From contig JAFRXD010000055.1 of the NCBI GenBank assembly GCA_017441605.1, positions 1 to 64,000 of the forward strand: a stretch of 64,000 bases of DNA, written 5' to 3'. The notes under the pieces were generated by a model that did not search any database, was not told the DNA's origin, and worked only from the letters and a program-made list of their open reading frames with translations. The position numbers were made by a program, and so were the translations under genes. Shown here one piece after another: positions 26,273 to 34,730 of the stretch (within the stretch, counting starts at the first letter, position 1; each line of letters starts with the position of its first letter). Source of the stretch: Thermoguttaceae bacterium (lineage in GTDB: Bacteria; Planctomycetota; Planctomycetia; Pirellulales; Thermoguttaceae).

Positions 26273-28192
26273 TTATTGAGCTTCTTTTTCCTCTGTTTTT
26301 TCCTCGCTCTCGGCGGGCGCTTCCGCGTCGTCGTCTTCCCCCGATTTCTCCTCGGTCGAAGCCGAGCTTTCGGACTCGTCTTCCTCGACCTCTTGGATTA
26401 TGTCGGACGTCTCGCGCCACGGTTTGTTCTCTTTGTACGATTCCAGCTCTTTCTTGAGCGACTCGAGGCTGTCGTGATTCTCCTTTTCCCCGAGCTCGAC
26501 CGCTTTTTGCGACCACGATCGCGCGCTCTCGAAATCGCCGTTCTCCGCGTATGCCGCCGCCAGCGTGCTCAAAATGTGCGGCGCTGCGTACATCGTCTCC
26601 TCCGCCGCCAATTTGCCGAACTCCAGCGCTCGCGCCGCGTTCCGGAATTGGTCGTCCGGGCAAGTCGCCAAGAGCCAAGAGAAGTTGTTCAATACCCCGG
26701 AGTCTTTCGGATCGATCGCGATCAGCTTCTCGTAGATTTCGTTGGCCGCGCCCCAGTGTCCGAAGCTAAGCTCCATATCGGCGAGGGTTCGGAGCAGTTC
26801 CGGATTGTCCGGGCGTTTCTCCAACTCCGCCTTCAGAATCCCCGACGCTTTCTTATAGCGCCCCGTCTTCGAGACCGCGTAAGCGATTTGCGACGTCGCC
26901 TCGAGTTTCCCTTCGTCGTCCTTCGTCTTGGATCGGAGGTTCTCGAACGTCCGGATCGCGTCGTCGTACTTTTCCATTTCCAAATAAACGACGCCCTTCA
27001 AGCGAATCGCGGGCAAAAGGTTCGCGTCTCGTCGCAGCGCCTGGTTCGCGTCCGCGAGCGCCTTGCGATAGTCCTTCTTTTGCGCCCAGAGAATACCCCG
27101 CAAGCAGTAAATGCCCGGTCCGTCGAACTTTTCAAGCAACTTGGAGTAGACCGCCAACGCCCCGTCCGTATCGTCGATCGACGCGAGGAACTGCGCCTTC
27201 TCCACTTGCAGCGACACGTTCAAATCCGCGTCTTTCGTCGCCTCGTCGAACAGCGCGCGCGCCTCGTCGTATCGTTTGATCTTCGCTAACAGGAGCGCTT
27301 TTTCTTTCTTATAGTCCGGCGTTTCGGGATCCAATTCGATCGCTTTGTCGATCTGTTTGATCGCTTCGTCCGTTCGCCCGAGCAGTTGCAGATACGCCGA
27401 GTACTGCGAATAGAGCCGAGGCTGCCCGTCCGGATCGATCGAGAGCGCCTTCTCCACGAACGGAAGCGCCGTTCGCGCGTCGTTCTCCAGGAGCGCGCGG
27501 AACATAAGCGCCAACGTCTTGACGTCGGTTTCGGCGTCCTCGCCGTCGATCGCCGCGTCGAGCGCTTTCTTCGCGTCGTCCGCCCTCTCCGCCAGCATAA
27601 AGAGGCGACCGAGCGAAAGATTCGCGACCGCTATGTCCGGATTCTCCTCTAGCGCCGCGCGCAAGTCCCCGATCGCTCCGTCTCGCAGCCCCTCCCAACC
27701 GCGAGGAAGTTGGTCGATCTCGAGATCCGGATTTAAAAAGAGCTGCGAAATGGCCAAACCTCGCTCCAACCGAGCCGAGAGCCGCAACTGCTTCGAAAAT
27801 TCCGCGTTCGTCTCGTCGAGCCCGAGTTTTTCGGCCTTATTGCAGAGGGAGATCACTTTCGTGTAGTCGACGATATTTTGCGCCGACAATTTCAACTCCG
27901 TCGCCAAATTCAGCAGGTCTTCCGCCGAGCTCTCTTTCGTCGCGTCTCCCAGTTCCTTTTCCGCCGCCTTTTCCAGCGCCTCGCCGACGTCTTTTCCCCC
28001 TTCGTCCTCGTCGACTTCCAATTGGGGCTCGCTCTCGGGTTCTTCGCTCGTCTTTTCAGGTTCCGCTCCCTCGGTCGCGGGCGCCTCGGGCAACTTCTCC
28101 GGCTCGTCCGAGCGCCCAGTCGAGCCAAACGCGAGCGCGAGCGCCGCGCTCGCGACGATTAGTGTCGAAAGACGTTTCCAACGGTTGGTCAT
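26273..28192 (-). CDS. Exported TPR-repeat protein with acidic termini
   Basis: 639 residues from ATG 28192 (AGGGGA upstream); in-frame codons back to 28294 overlap the promoter. Signal peptide (LSTLIVASAALALAFG), then a Pro/Glu-rich acidic segment (residues ~30-75), then at least eight tetratricopeptide repeats (e.g. YSQYSAYLQLLGRTDEAIKQ, LLAKIKRYDEARALFDEAT, LAAAYAENGDFESARSW), and an acidic Ser/Glu tail from ~residue 600. TPR arrays bind partner proteins; the partner is not evident. First gene of a probable operon with the esterase and SUMF1-like genes, divergent from the permease gene. Confidence 0.83.
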   Translation of the reverse strand: MTNRWKRLSTLIVASAALALAFGSTGRSDEPEKLPEAPATEGAEPEKTSEEPESEPQLEVDEDEGGKDVGEALEKAAEKELGDATKESSAEDLLNLATELKLSAQNIVDYTKVISLCNKAEKLGLDETNAEFSKQLRLSARLERGLAISQLFLNPDLEIDQLPRGWEGLRDGAIGDLRAALEENPDIAVANLSLGRLFMLAERADDAKKALDAAIDGEDAETDVKTLALMFRALLENDARTALPFVEKALSIDPDGQPRLYSQYSAYLQLLGRTDEAIKQIDKAIELDPETPDYKKEKALLLAKIKRYDEARALFDEATKDADLNVSLQVEKAQFLASIDDTDGALAVYSKLLEKFDGPGIYCLRGILWAQKKDYRKALADANQALRRDANLLPAIRLKGVVYLEMEKYDDAIRTFENLRSKTKDDEGKLEATSQIAYAVSKTGRYKKASGILKAELEKRPDNPELLRTLADMELSFGHWGAANEIYEKLIAIDPKDSGVLNNFSWLLATCPDDQFRNAARALEFGKLAAEETMYAAPHILSTLAAAYAENGDFESARSWSQKAVELGEKENHDSLESLKKELESYKENKPWRETSDIIQEVEEDESESSASTEEKSGEDDDAEAPAESEEKTEEKEAQ

Positions 28193-28273
28193 AACGATTC
28201 CCCTTAACTCTAAACTGGGAAAAATCGCCGTCGCGACCTTGCGACGACGACTTGAAAAAACGCGCTTTCCCAC

Positions 28274-28302
28274 ATTATACCGAATCGCTCGCAATAAAAC
28301 AA
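28274..28302 (-). promoter_or_regulatory. Promoter of the TPR-esterase-SUMF1 operon
   Basis: Minus strand TTGTTT (plus 28297-28302), 17 nt, TATAAT (plus 28274-28279). Confidence 0.7.
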
Positions 28303-28366
28303 GGCGTTATTTTCCCGATCGTTCGCGTCGCCTCCCCGATTTGTTCCTCTCTTTGAATCCTCCGTG

Positions 28367-28395
28367 TTGTCAAACGAGGAGAAATAGGGTATAAT
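28367..28395 (+). promoter_or_regulatory. Promoter of the ABC-2-type permease gene
   Basis: TTGTCA (28367-28372), 17 nt, TATAAT (28390-28395). It sits back-to-back with the TPR promoter, 64 bp between the two -35 boxes. Confidence 0.75.
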
Positions 28396-28482
28396 GGGAA
28401 AGAGGAGCGCGGTTCGCGCTCTCCCCTTGAAAACCGCCCTTCGAGAGGCGATAGACACGACCGTTTGCGCGAGGAATCCGTT

Positions 28483-30501
28483 ATGTTCATTGGACCTGTG
28501 TTCGCCAGAGAGGCCACGATCGCCCCCCGTCGCGATAAAACTTACATTGGGCGCGGCGTTTACGGCGGTTTTCTACTCCTCGTGATCAGCGCCGCCTGGT
28601 TGGTGATGAGCGGAACCCAACAAATCGTCGACGTTGGCGACTTCGCTCGATTTGGCTCCACGCTCTTCGGGCTGCTCGCTCCCCTTCAACTGGTCGTGAC
28701 CCTCTTCTTCGGCGCCACCCTCGCCGCCGCCGCCGTCGGTCAAGAGAAGGATCGCAAAACGCTGCCCCTTCTGCTTTTGACTCGCATGTCCAATTCCGAG
28801 CTCGTCTTGGGAAAACTGTGCGCCGCCCTTTTGCAGATCGCGGTCTTTATCGTCGTCTCGATCCCCATTTTGCTCGCGACCTCGATGCTCGGCGGCGTCT
28901 CGATCGGACAGGTCGCTCGCGTCGTTCTCGTTACTCTCTTCGCGACCTTCGCGGGCGGTTCTCTCGGCTCCTGCGTCGCCCTTTGGCGCGATAAAACCTT
29001 CCAAGCCCTCTCGACCTCCATTCTCATTCTCGCCATTTGGCTCGGCTTCTGGGAAGCGGTCGGGCGAGGGGTCCTCGGAACCGCGTGGTTCGGCGTCTCC
29101 ACCGACTCGATTTCCTGCGCCGCGAGCCCCTGGCGCGCGATCGTTCTCGCCGCTCGTCCCGACGATTTCGGGGCGGCGCGTTCCTGTTGGGAGGCGATTC
29201 GCAACGCCTTCGCTCCCGTCGCTCCGTTCCTTCTCGTTTCCCTCGCCCTTGTCGTCGCGCTCAACGCCTTCGCCATTTTAATGGTTCGCGTCTGGAACCC
29301 GTCTCGCGAAGTCGTGAAAAACGCGACGATGGAGCAGGACACGTGGCGTCAAGAGGCGATTCAAGCGCGGCTTGATCGCGAGGCCGCCGAGCGGCGTTCC
29401 CAAGCGACCGGAACCCGCGACGACAACCCTTACGACAACCTGACCGACAACCTCTTCGCCGTCGAAGAGTCTCTTAACGACGTCGAGACCCGCGAGGGCG
29501 CCGTCGGCGTCGCCGTCGTCGCTCGAGAAGTTCTCGCGAAAAAATCCGGCGTCGTTACGCAAGAGTCGATCGAAAAAGGCGTCGCCCCCGAGGGCAAGTA
29601 CGCCCTCGACCCCTCGATTTCCTCCTCCGGAAAAGCGCGTCGCGTCTGGGACAACCCGATCCTTTGGCGCGAAATCCGCACCCGAGCCTACGGGCGCAAG
29701 ACCTTTATCGTTCGCGTCGTCTACTTCCTTCTCTTCGTTCTCTCGGCGATGGCGCTTCATCAAACGTTCGCGACCGTCGCCACCCCGTCGTTCGCGCAAC
29801 TCGCGACCCCCGTCCTCCCGCTGATTCTCCTTTCGATGTTCCTCCTCAACGCGCAGTCGATCGCCTCGTTGACTTCCGAGCGCGACTTGGGCGCCTTCCC
29901 GCTGCTCCTCGCCAGCGACCTGCAACCGAAAGAGTTCGTCTTTGGCAAACTGCTCGGGGCCTTCTACAATATGAAGGAGGCGACGATCTTCCCCATGCTC
30001 CTCTGCCTTTACTTGGCGATTAAAGGCGCCGTCGCGCCCTCGACCGGATTCTACTTGCTCGTCGGGCTCGCGATCCTCTACTTCTTCGTCGCGATGATCG
30101 GCGTCCACATCGGGCTCCAGTACGACAACACCCGCGCCGCCGCCGCGACCAGCTTGGGCGTCGTCTTCTTCCTCTTCGTCGGCGTCGCCGTCTGCATCTG
30201 GACGATGATCGCGTTCAGCGGATCCTTCGAAGCGCAACTCCAGCCTTTCCTCGCCTTTATGCTAGGCGGAGGCGTCGGGCTGTACGTCGCCCTCGGGGCC
30301 AACAATCCCTCCAAAGCGATCGCCCTAGCCTCCTTCGCGCTGCCCCCCGCCACCTTCTACGCCGCCACTAGCTTTATGCTAGGGAAACCCTTCTTGGTGT
30401 TCGTCGCCGTCGTCGCCGCCTACTTCTTCGCCTCCTTGGCGATGCTTATTCCGGCCCTCGACGAATTCGACGTTGCCACCGGGCGAAGCACCGCCGACTA
30501 G
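28483..30501 (+). CDS. Double ABC-2-type permease-like membrane protein
   Basis: 672 residues from ATG 28483 with GAGGAA six bases upstream; a TTG at 28465 is open but poorer. Two membrane halves are visible: residues ~25-270 and ~405-660, each with about six helices and each containing an ABC-2-like 'L.E....L..LL..P....E...GKL' segment (QEKDRKTLPLLLLTRMSNSE, then SERDLGAFPLLLASDLQPKE). They are joined by a soluble charged linker of ~130 residues (REAAERRSQATGTRDDNPYD...). This suggests fusion of two ABC-2 half-permeases, as in gliding/GldG-type or NosY-like systems. No ATPase gene is adjacent, so the energising partner must be encoded elsewhere. Substrate unknown. Confidence 0.75.
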   Translation: MFIGPVFAREATIAPRRDKTYIGRGVYGGFLLLVISAAWLVMSGTQQIVDVGDFARFGSTLFGLLAPLQLVVTLFFGATLAAAAVGQEKDRKTLPLLLLTRMSNSELVLGKLCAALLQIAVFIVVSIPILLATSMLGGVSIGQVARVVLVTLFATFAGGSLGSCVALWRDKTFQALSTSILILAIWLGFWEAVGRGVLGTAWFGVSTDSISCAASPWRAIVLAARPDDFGAARSCWEAIRNAFAPVAPFLLVSLALVVALNAFAILMVRVWNPSREVVKNATMEQDTWRQEAIQARLDREAAERRSQATGTRDDNPYDNLTDNLFAVEESLNDVETREGAVGVAVVAREVLAKKSGVVTQESIEKGVAPEGKYALDPSISSSGKARRVWDNPILWREIRTRAYGRKTFIVRVVYFLLFVLSAMALHQTFATVATPSFAQLATPVLPLILLSMFLLNAQSIASLTSERDLGAFPLLLASDLQPKEFVFGKLLGAFYNMKEATIFPMLLCLYLAIKGAVAPSTGFYLLVGLAILYFFVAMIGVHIGLQYDNTRAAAATSLGVVFFLFVGVAVCIWTMIAFSGSFEAQLQPFLAFMLGGGVGLYVALGANNPSKAIALASFALPPATFYAATSFMLGKPFLVFVAVVAAYFFASLAMLIPALDEFDVATGRSTAD

Positions 30502-30559
30502 TTCCGGGCTTTGACGCGAGAATCCCCTTCGCGAGAATTCCCATCGTTCCAACTGGCGA

Positions 30560-30587
30560 GAGCCCCCAACGGGGGCTCGGTTAGTTT
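30560..30587 (+). terminator. Probable terminator after the permease gene
   Basis: 8 bp perfect GC stem GAGCCCCC / GGGGGCTC (30560-30567, 30571-30578), AAC loop, followed by GGTTAGTTT, a poor T tract. The rest of the gap to 30747 shows no other feature. Confidence 0.5.
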
Positions 30588-30747
30588 CCTCGATCGCGCG
30601 GGCGTATCGTCGGCGCTTTTGAGAGCTTTTCCTCGTCGCCTTTGTCCTCGCGTCCGCTATAGCCCGTCGCGAGCCCTTTTTTCAATTCCGACCGATTCGT
30701 CGCGGACTCAACGTGTTTTAATTATGTTGATTAAGGAGTAATTCATA

Positions 30748-31173
30748 ATGGAAAACGCGGCTCCAAACTCCAAAGAATCTTCTTCGCGACGCTTGGGTAA
30801 TCGTTTGATCGACGGTTTTTCTTCTTTCGATCGAAACGCGATGAAAGCGGGAGAACGGCGCGAGGAATATTTCGGCGAATATTCAAACGATCGGGCGATC
30901 GATCCGTTGCGTTTGGAACCCGCCAACATTGATCAATATGGTTTTGTCGAGATTGAGGATCCGGACGCGCCTGGAGGAACGGCCCAGTGCGACTGGACGT
31001 CGACTGTTAGCGGGGGGCGCGTTTGTCGCGGCGGAAGTTGGCAAACCAATTGGCGTTTCTGTCGCTCCGCAAGTCGCGGTTGGGGAGAGCAATTTAATCG
31101 CGACGTCGTCGCGGGCGTTCGCCTTGCCTTAATTGCCGAAGATTCGCGTTCCCGATCCCCCGCGTCGCTATAA
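30748..31173 (+). CDS. SUMF1-like C-terminal fragment, possible partial duplicate of the next gene
   Basis: 141 residues with a good AAGGAG site (30733-30738). Residues ~39-58 (EYFGEYSNDRAIDPLR) closely match a segment of the adjacent SUMF1-like gene (DYFGEYSNDAVIDPSR), and the C-terminal part (GGRVCRGGSWQTN..., GVRLALIAEDSRSRS) aligns with its end (FRVARGGAWDCG..., GVRFALVQESSRSDS). The N-terminal half of the fold and the G..WEWC motif are missing and replaced by ~38 unrelated residues. It could not form a whole FGE fold by itself. Either a decaying partial duplicate or a new small protein built on the C-terminal half; the intact start signal favours expression. Confidence 0.6.
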   Translation: MENAAPNSKESSSRRLGNRLIDGFSSFDRNAMKAGERREEYFGEYSNDRAIDPLRLEPANIDQYGFVEIEDPDAPGGTAQCDWTSTVSGGRVCRGGSWQTNWRFCRSASRGWGEQFNRDVVAGVRLALIAEDSRSRSPASL

Positions 31174-31258
31174 TCCGGCGTCCAAAGACGCTCGCGTTCC
31201 AAAACGCCCGCGAGCCGTTCAATAATCTTCCGACCAACCTGCCGCGAGCCGTCCAAAA

Positions 31259-32074
31259 ATGAATAAAAACCCGCGCGACGTCGCACCGTTCGACCCCATC
31301 GCGACGAAACCCGCGGAGTGCCGCGTCGCGCTCATTGGAGGGGTTTCGTTCCCGTTCCGCTATTGTCCTCCCGGAGAATTTGCGATGGGCGACGACGAGG
31401 GGCTTCCTTGGGAGCGCCCCCGTCGAAAAGTCGCGCTGACCGCCGGGTTCTGGCTAATGGAGACGCAAGTAACCCAGAGACAATGGGAAACGATTACCGG
31501 TTCGAATCCGAGCCAGTTTGGAGGCGGAGCGCGACCCGTCGAGACGATCTCCTGGAGCGAATGCCGAGCGGCGCTCGCGAAACTGAACGAAATTGGCGCG
31601 GCCCCCGACGGTTGGCGCTTCGCGCTTCCGACCGAGGCGCAATGGGAGCGAGCCTGTCGAGCCGACGCGAGCGAGTTCGACTCCGAAAAGCTCGACGAAT
31701 TCGCGTGGCGACGAGAAAATAGCGGAAAGAAAACGTGCCCAATCGCTTTAAAGAAACCGAACTCGTGGGGATTCTACGATATGCTCGGGAACGTTTGGGA
31801 ATGGTGCGAAGACTACTTTGGCGAATATTCGAACGACGCCGTTATCGACCCGTCGCGAATCGATTCCGGGGACGATTTCTTCTGGGGCGAGGACGGCGAA
31901 CTCGCCTGGACAAAAGGCGCCGGAGCGTTTCGTGTCGCCCGAGGCGGCGCTTGGGACTGCGGACGCGAGCGCTGCCGACCCGCTTCTAGGGACGCTAAGA
32001 AACCGGACGAGCGCTACGACAACTTGGGCGTTCGATTCGCCTTAGTTCAGGAGTCCTCGCGGTCGGACTCCTAG
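31259..32074 (+). CDS. SUMF1/FGE-fold protein, cytoplasmic form
   Basis: 271 residues without signal peptide. Full FGE-sulfatase fold markers: YCPPGEFAMGDD, GFWLMETQVTQRQWETITG, FALPTEAQWERACRA, FYDMLGNVWEWCEDYFG, RVARGGAWD and GVRFALV. The C-terminal loop has two cysteines five residues apart (DCGRERC), but I cannot match both to the catalytic pair of true formylglycine-generating enzyme, so function as a sulfatase activator is not supported. Many bacterial proteins of this fold bind ligands or act in regulatory or diversity-generating systems. The stop lies 7 bp from the stop of the convergent Rpn-like gene. The preceding ORF is a partial copy. Confidence 0.8.
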   Translation: MNKNPRDVAPFDPIATKPAECRVALIGGVSFPFRYCPPGEFAMGDDEGLPWERPRRKVALTAGFWLMETQVTQRQWETITGSNPSQFGGGARPVETISWSECRAALAKLNEIGAAPDGWRFALPTEAQWERACRADASEFDSEKLDEFAWRRENSGKKTCPIALKKPNSWGFYDMLGNVWEWCEDYFGEYSNDAVIDPSRIDSGDDFFWGEDGELAWTKGAGAFRVARGGAWDCGRERCRPASRDAKKPDERYDNLGVRFALVQESSRSDS

Positions 32075-32081
32075 GGCGCTC

Positions 32082-33185
32082 CTACGCGAGCGCGGCGACC
32101 TTTTCCTTGAATTGCGACACGGTCAATCCCATTTCCGCCGCCGCTTGTTTTAGTGGCAAAAGCCCTTTATCGACAAGTCCTCCGAGCGTTCTTAGCGTCC
32201 ATTCTTCCCTTCCTCCCTCGTATCCCTTGTCGTATCCTCCCTCGTATCCCTTGTCGTAAATGGCTTTTTCTTCCTCTTTGGTAAACCAGCCGCCATAGGG
32301 TTCCATTGCGCTTTTCACTTCTTCGTTCTCCATTTTGTACATAACGTTGAGAAAACGCTCGCGCGAAATCGTCTGTTTTAAGTTCTTGGTCGCGGCGCGA
32401 ACGTACTCGAAAAACATCCCCAGATGATATTTCGCCCGTTCGTCGACGGTTTTGAGCTCGTCGTAAATGACCATTAGCGCCTCGAACATTTTGCCAAGCG
32501 TCCGTAGACCTCCGCAAGCGAGCGCCGAAAGCGCCAGCCGTAATAGCGGAGAACCTTTAATTTTTCCCTCTTTGTAAAGTCGCGTTAAATTAACGCAAGG
32601 AATATAACCTCCAAATCGGTACTTTTCCAACTTCTTTGGTAATGGGAAACACTTTTTCGGATCCGGTCCATTATAATTCTCGTCCCGTCCCGTATAAACG
32701 AGGACGGCGATCGACTGCGCGGCGCGCGGTTCCTCGCCTTTATCCGACCCAATGCCGAGGGGTTCCGTCATTCCGAGCGAAAGGTATTGGTATATATTTC
32801 CGAGCGAACGACGATCCTCGCGCGAACCGCTTTGCGCCTTATGCTCGATTATAATCCGGATTCTGACGTTTTCCCAGCCCCGTTCTTTAAAAGGAACGAT
32901 AAAGGATAAATCGGCGATTTTCTTCTCGAACAGAAGATTAATTCGGGTTCCCATTTCGAACGACAAGCGATCAAAATCGAGAACCTCCGCTAAGTCGGGG
33001 AAATAGGTTGTCAGAAACTCGATCGCGAATTTCCGATCGGACAGCAAGAGAAAGAAATAGGCGTCGTGGGCGGAAGTTAGGAATCGAGGTTTCTTTTTCT
33101 TAAAGAACGCGCGAAAGACGTTGTGAAGCCGCTCGACGTCCTCGCGCGTCGGCTTATAGTCGGGGGCGCGAAATCTTGCCGACAA
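32082..33185 (-). CDS. Rpn-family nuclease/putative transposase, start unclear
   Basis: 367 residues if the TTG at 33185 is used. The body matches Rpn/PD-(D/E)XK putative transposases: SAHDAYFFLLLSDRKFAIEFL, a nuclease core with ADLSFIVPF and IRIIIEHKAQ (the D...E.K constellation), then NIYQYLSLGM. The C-terminal region has the charged repeat YDKGYEGG twice (encoded by a perfect-looking 24 bp tandem repeat at ~32213-32262) and a terminal helix pair. There is no ribosome binding site at the TTG. A different frame just upstream has ATG at about 33289 with AGGGAG and runs into this region (MSKKRSSETKSS...). A -1 shift near 33185 would join the two, so a frameshift mutation or recoding is possible. 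Rpn proteins promote RecA-independent recombination. Confidence 0.75.
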   Translation of the reverse strand: MSARFRAPDYKPTREDVERLHNVFRAFFKKKKPRFLTSAHDAYFFLLLSDRKFAIEFLTTYFPDLAEVLDFDRLSFEMGTRINLLFEKKIADLSFIVPFKERGWENVRIRIIIEHKAQSGSREDRRSLGNIYQYLSLGMTEPLGIGSDKGEEPRAAQSIAVLVYTGRDENYNGPDPKKCFPLPKKLEKYRFGGYIPCVNLTRLYKEGKIKGSPLLRLALSALACGGLRTLGKMFEALMVIYDELKTVDERAKYHLGMFFEYVRAATKNLKQTISRERFLNVMYKMENEEVKSAMEPYGGWFTKEEEKAIYDKGYEGGYDKGYEGGREEWTLRTLGGLVDKGLLPLKQAAAEMGLTVSQFKEKVAALA

Positions 33186-33405
33186 CTCATAATATCGGGC
33201 GTCTCGTCCAATTCTTGGTTCGAAGGACCCGTTGATTGGCGAGACTTCGCGCTCGATTTTGTTTCAGAGGAACGTTTCTTGGACATAATCGCTCCCTGTA
33301 TTTTCGATTGAACGGAGCCTCGCGACCCGTTCTTGCTCTCCGTCCTAACGCGAGCGAACGATCCCAAGAATCGTCCTAGCAAAGCGACGCCCTATTCGGC
33401 GCGAG

Positions 33406-34596
33406 TTAACCTAAAAATTCGGCGATCCGATCAAACGCGGTTTTGAGCGTCTCCATGCTAGCGGCGAAGGATGCGCGAACGTAACCCGGCGCTCCGAAAG
33501 CGCTTCCCATAACGGTCGCGACTTTCTTCTGCTGCAGCAGTTGCAGGCACCAATCGGAGTCGGTCTCGATTTTGACCCCGCCGCGCTCTTGACCCAAGAA
33601 CTTCTGAATATTGAAGAAGACGTAGAACGCCCCGCCCGTCTTGGGCGCGGACATACCGGGGATCGCGGCGATTCGACTCATAACGTAATCGCGCCGCTTC
33701 TCGAATTCCGCGCGCATTTGGTCGACGCAACCCTGGTCCCCTTTGAGGGCGGCGATCGCCGCGTATTGGCTAATACTGCACGGGTTCGACGTCTCTTGGC
33801 TCTGCAGACTCGAGACCTTCTTCGCCACGTTTTCCGGCGCGAGGAGCCAACCGATTCGCCAGCCGGTCATCGCGTAGGTCTTGCTGACCCCGTTAATGAC
33901 GATCGTTCGGTCTTGCAGTCCGTCCAAAACGGTCGGGAAGCTCGCGAATTTGGCTCCGTCGTAAATCAGGCGCTCGTAAATCTCGTCCGCGACGACGAAC
34001 AGATTATGCGCGACCGCGATTTTCGCCAGCGCGACCAGTTCGTCGCGAGTATAGCAAGAGCCGGTCGGATTTGACGGATTGCAGAGGAGTAACATTCGCG
34101 TCTTGGGGGTGATCGCCGCCTCGAACGCCTCGGGCGTTAGTTTGAAACCGTCTTGTTCCGTCGTTTGAACGACGACCGGAACCGCTCCGCTCAGCTTAAT
34201 CAACTCCGCGTAGCTGACCCAGTACGGCGCGGGCAGAATCGCCTCGTCTCCCGGATTGAGCGTCGCGAAAAACGCGTTGTGCAGCGCGTGCTTCGCCCCG
34301 TTGGAAACGACGCATTGCGACGGCTTGTAGTCGACTCCGAATCGCGTATTGTGATATTCGCAAATCGCCTCTTTCAGTTCCGGAAGACCGCTCGCGACCG
34401 TGTAGCGCGTCTTGCCCTCGCGCATCGCTTTCGCCGCGGCGTCGCATATATGGCTCGGCGTGTCGAAGTCCGGCTCCCCGACGCTCAGATTATAGACCGT
34501 TTCCCCTTGCGCCTTGAGCTCTTTCGCTTTGGCGGACATTGCCAGCGTCGCCGAAGGCTGTACCCCGCTCGCGATCTTCGATATTTCTATTGCCAT
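33406..34596 (-). CDS. Class I/II PLP aminotransferase, aspartate aminotransferase type
   Basis: 396 residues. Markers of the AspC/AAT-Igamma group: NLSVGEPDFDTP, YTVASGLPELKEAI, CNPSNPTGS, VADEIYERL, and the PLP lysine in NGVSKTYAMTGWRIGW, with an arginine-bearing YVRASFA near the end. It most likely exchanges aspartate/oxaloacetate with glutamate/2-oxoglutarate, possibly with broader specificity. GGGAG precedes the ATG. Its own promoter (34653-34680) lies between it and asd, so it can be expressed independently of asd although both are on the same strand. Confidence 0.9.
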   Translation of the reverse strand: MAIEISKIASGVQPSATLAMSAKAKELKAQGETVYNLSVGEPDFDTPSHICDAAAKAMREGKTRYTVASGLPELKEAICEYHNTRFGVDYKPSQCVVSNGAKHALHNAFFATLNPGDEAILPAPYWVSYAELIKLSGAVPVVVQTTEQDGFKLTPEAFEAAITPKTRMLLLCNPSNPTGSCYTRDELVALAKIAVAHNLFVVADEIYERLIYDGAKFASFPTVLDGLQDRTIVINGVSKTYAMTGWRIGWLLAPENVAKKVSSLQSQETSNPCSISQYAAIAALKGDQGCVDQMRAEFEKRRDYVMSRIAAIPGMSAPKTGGAFYVFFNIQKFLGQERGGVKIETDSDWCLQLLQQKKVATVMGSAFGAPGYVRASFAASMETLKTAFDRIAEFLG

Positions 34597-34652
34597 TGTC
34601 GTACTCCCGTTGTGCGTGTCCGTCGACGCGACTCCGCGTCAAAACCGCCAAT

Positions 34653-34680
34653 ATTATAATCGCCCCCGGCGCCCCGACAA
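34653..34680 (-). promoter_or_regulatory. Promoter of the aspartate aminotransferase gene
   Basis: Minus strand TTGTCG (plus 34675-34680), 16 nt, TATAAT (plus 34653-34658). The -35 falls in the loop of the hairpin at 34661-34693. Confidence 0.6.
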
Positions 34681-34693
34681 GGCGCCGAGGGCG
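34661..34693 (-). terminator. GC-rich hairpin downstream of asd
   Basis: 7 bp core CGGCGCC/GGCGCCG (34667-34673 with 34681-34687) extended by CGCCC/GGGCG with one mismatch. On the minus strand it is followed by ATTATAATATT rather than a T run, so it is a weak or factor-assisted terminator at best. It overlaps the next promoter. Confidence 0.45.
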
Positions 34694-34730
34694 ACGTCCT
34701 AAATTTTTAATCCGCTCGAGCGATCGATTC

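Noticed and set aside
32213..32262. Short tandem repeats taken as a possible CRISPR
   Set aside because: Contiguous 24 bp units without spacers inside a coding region, encoding the YDKGYEGG repeat.
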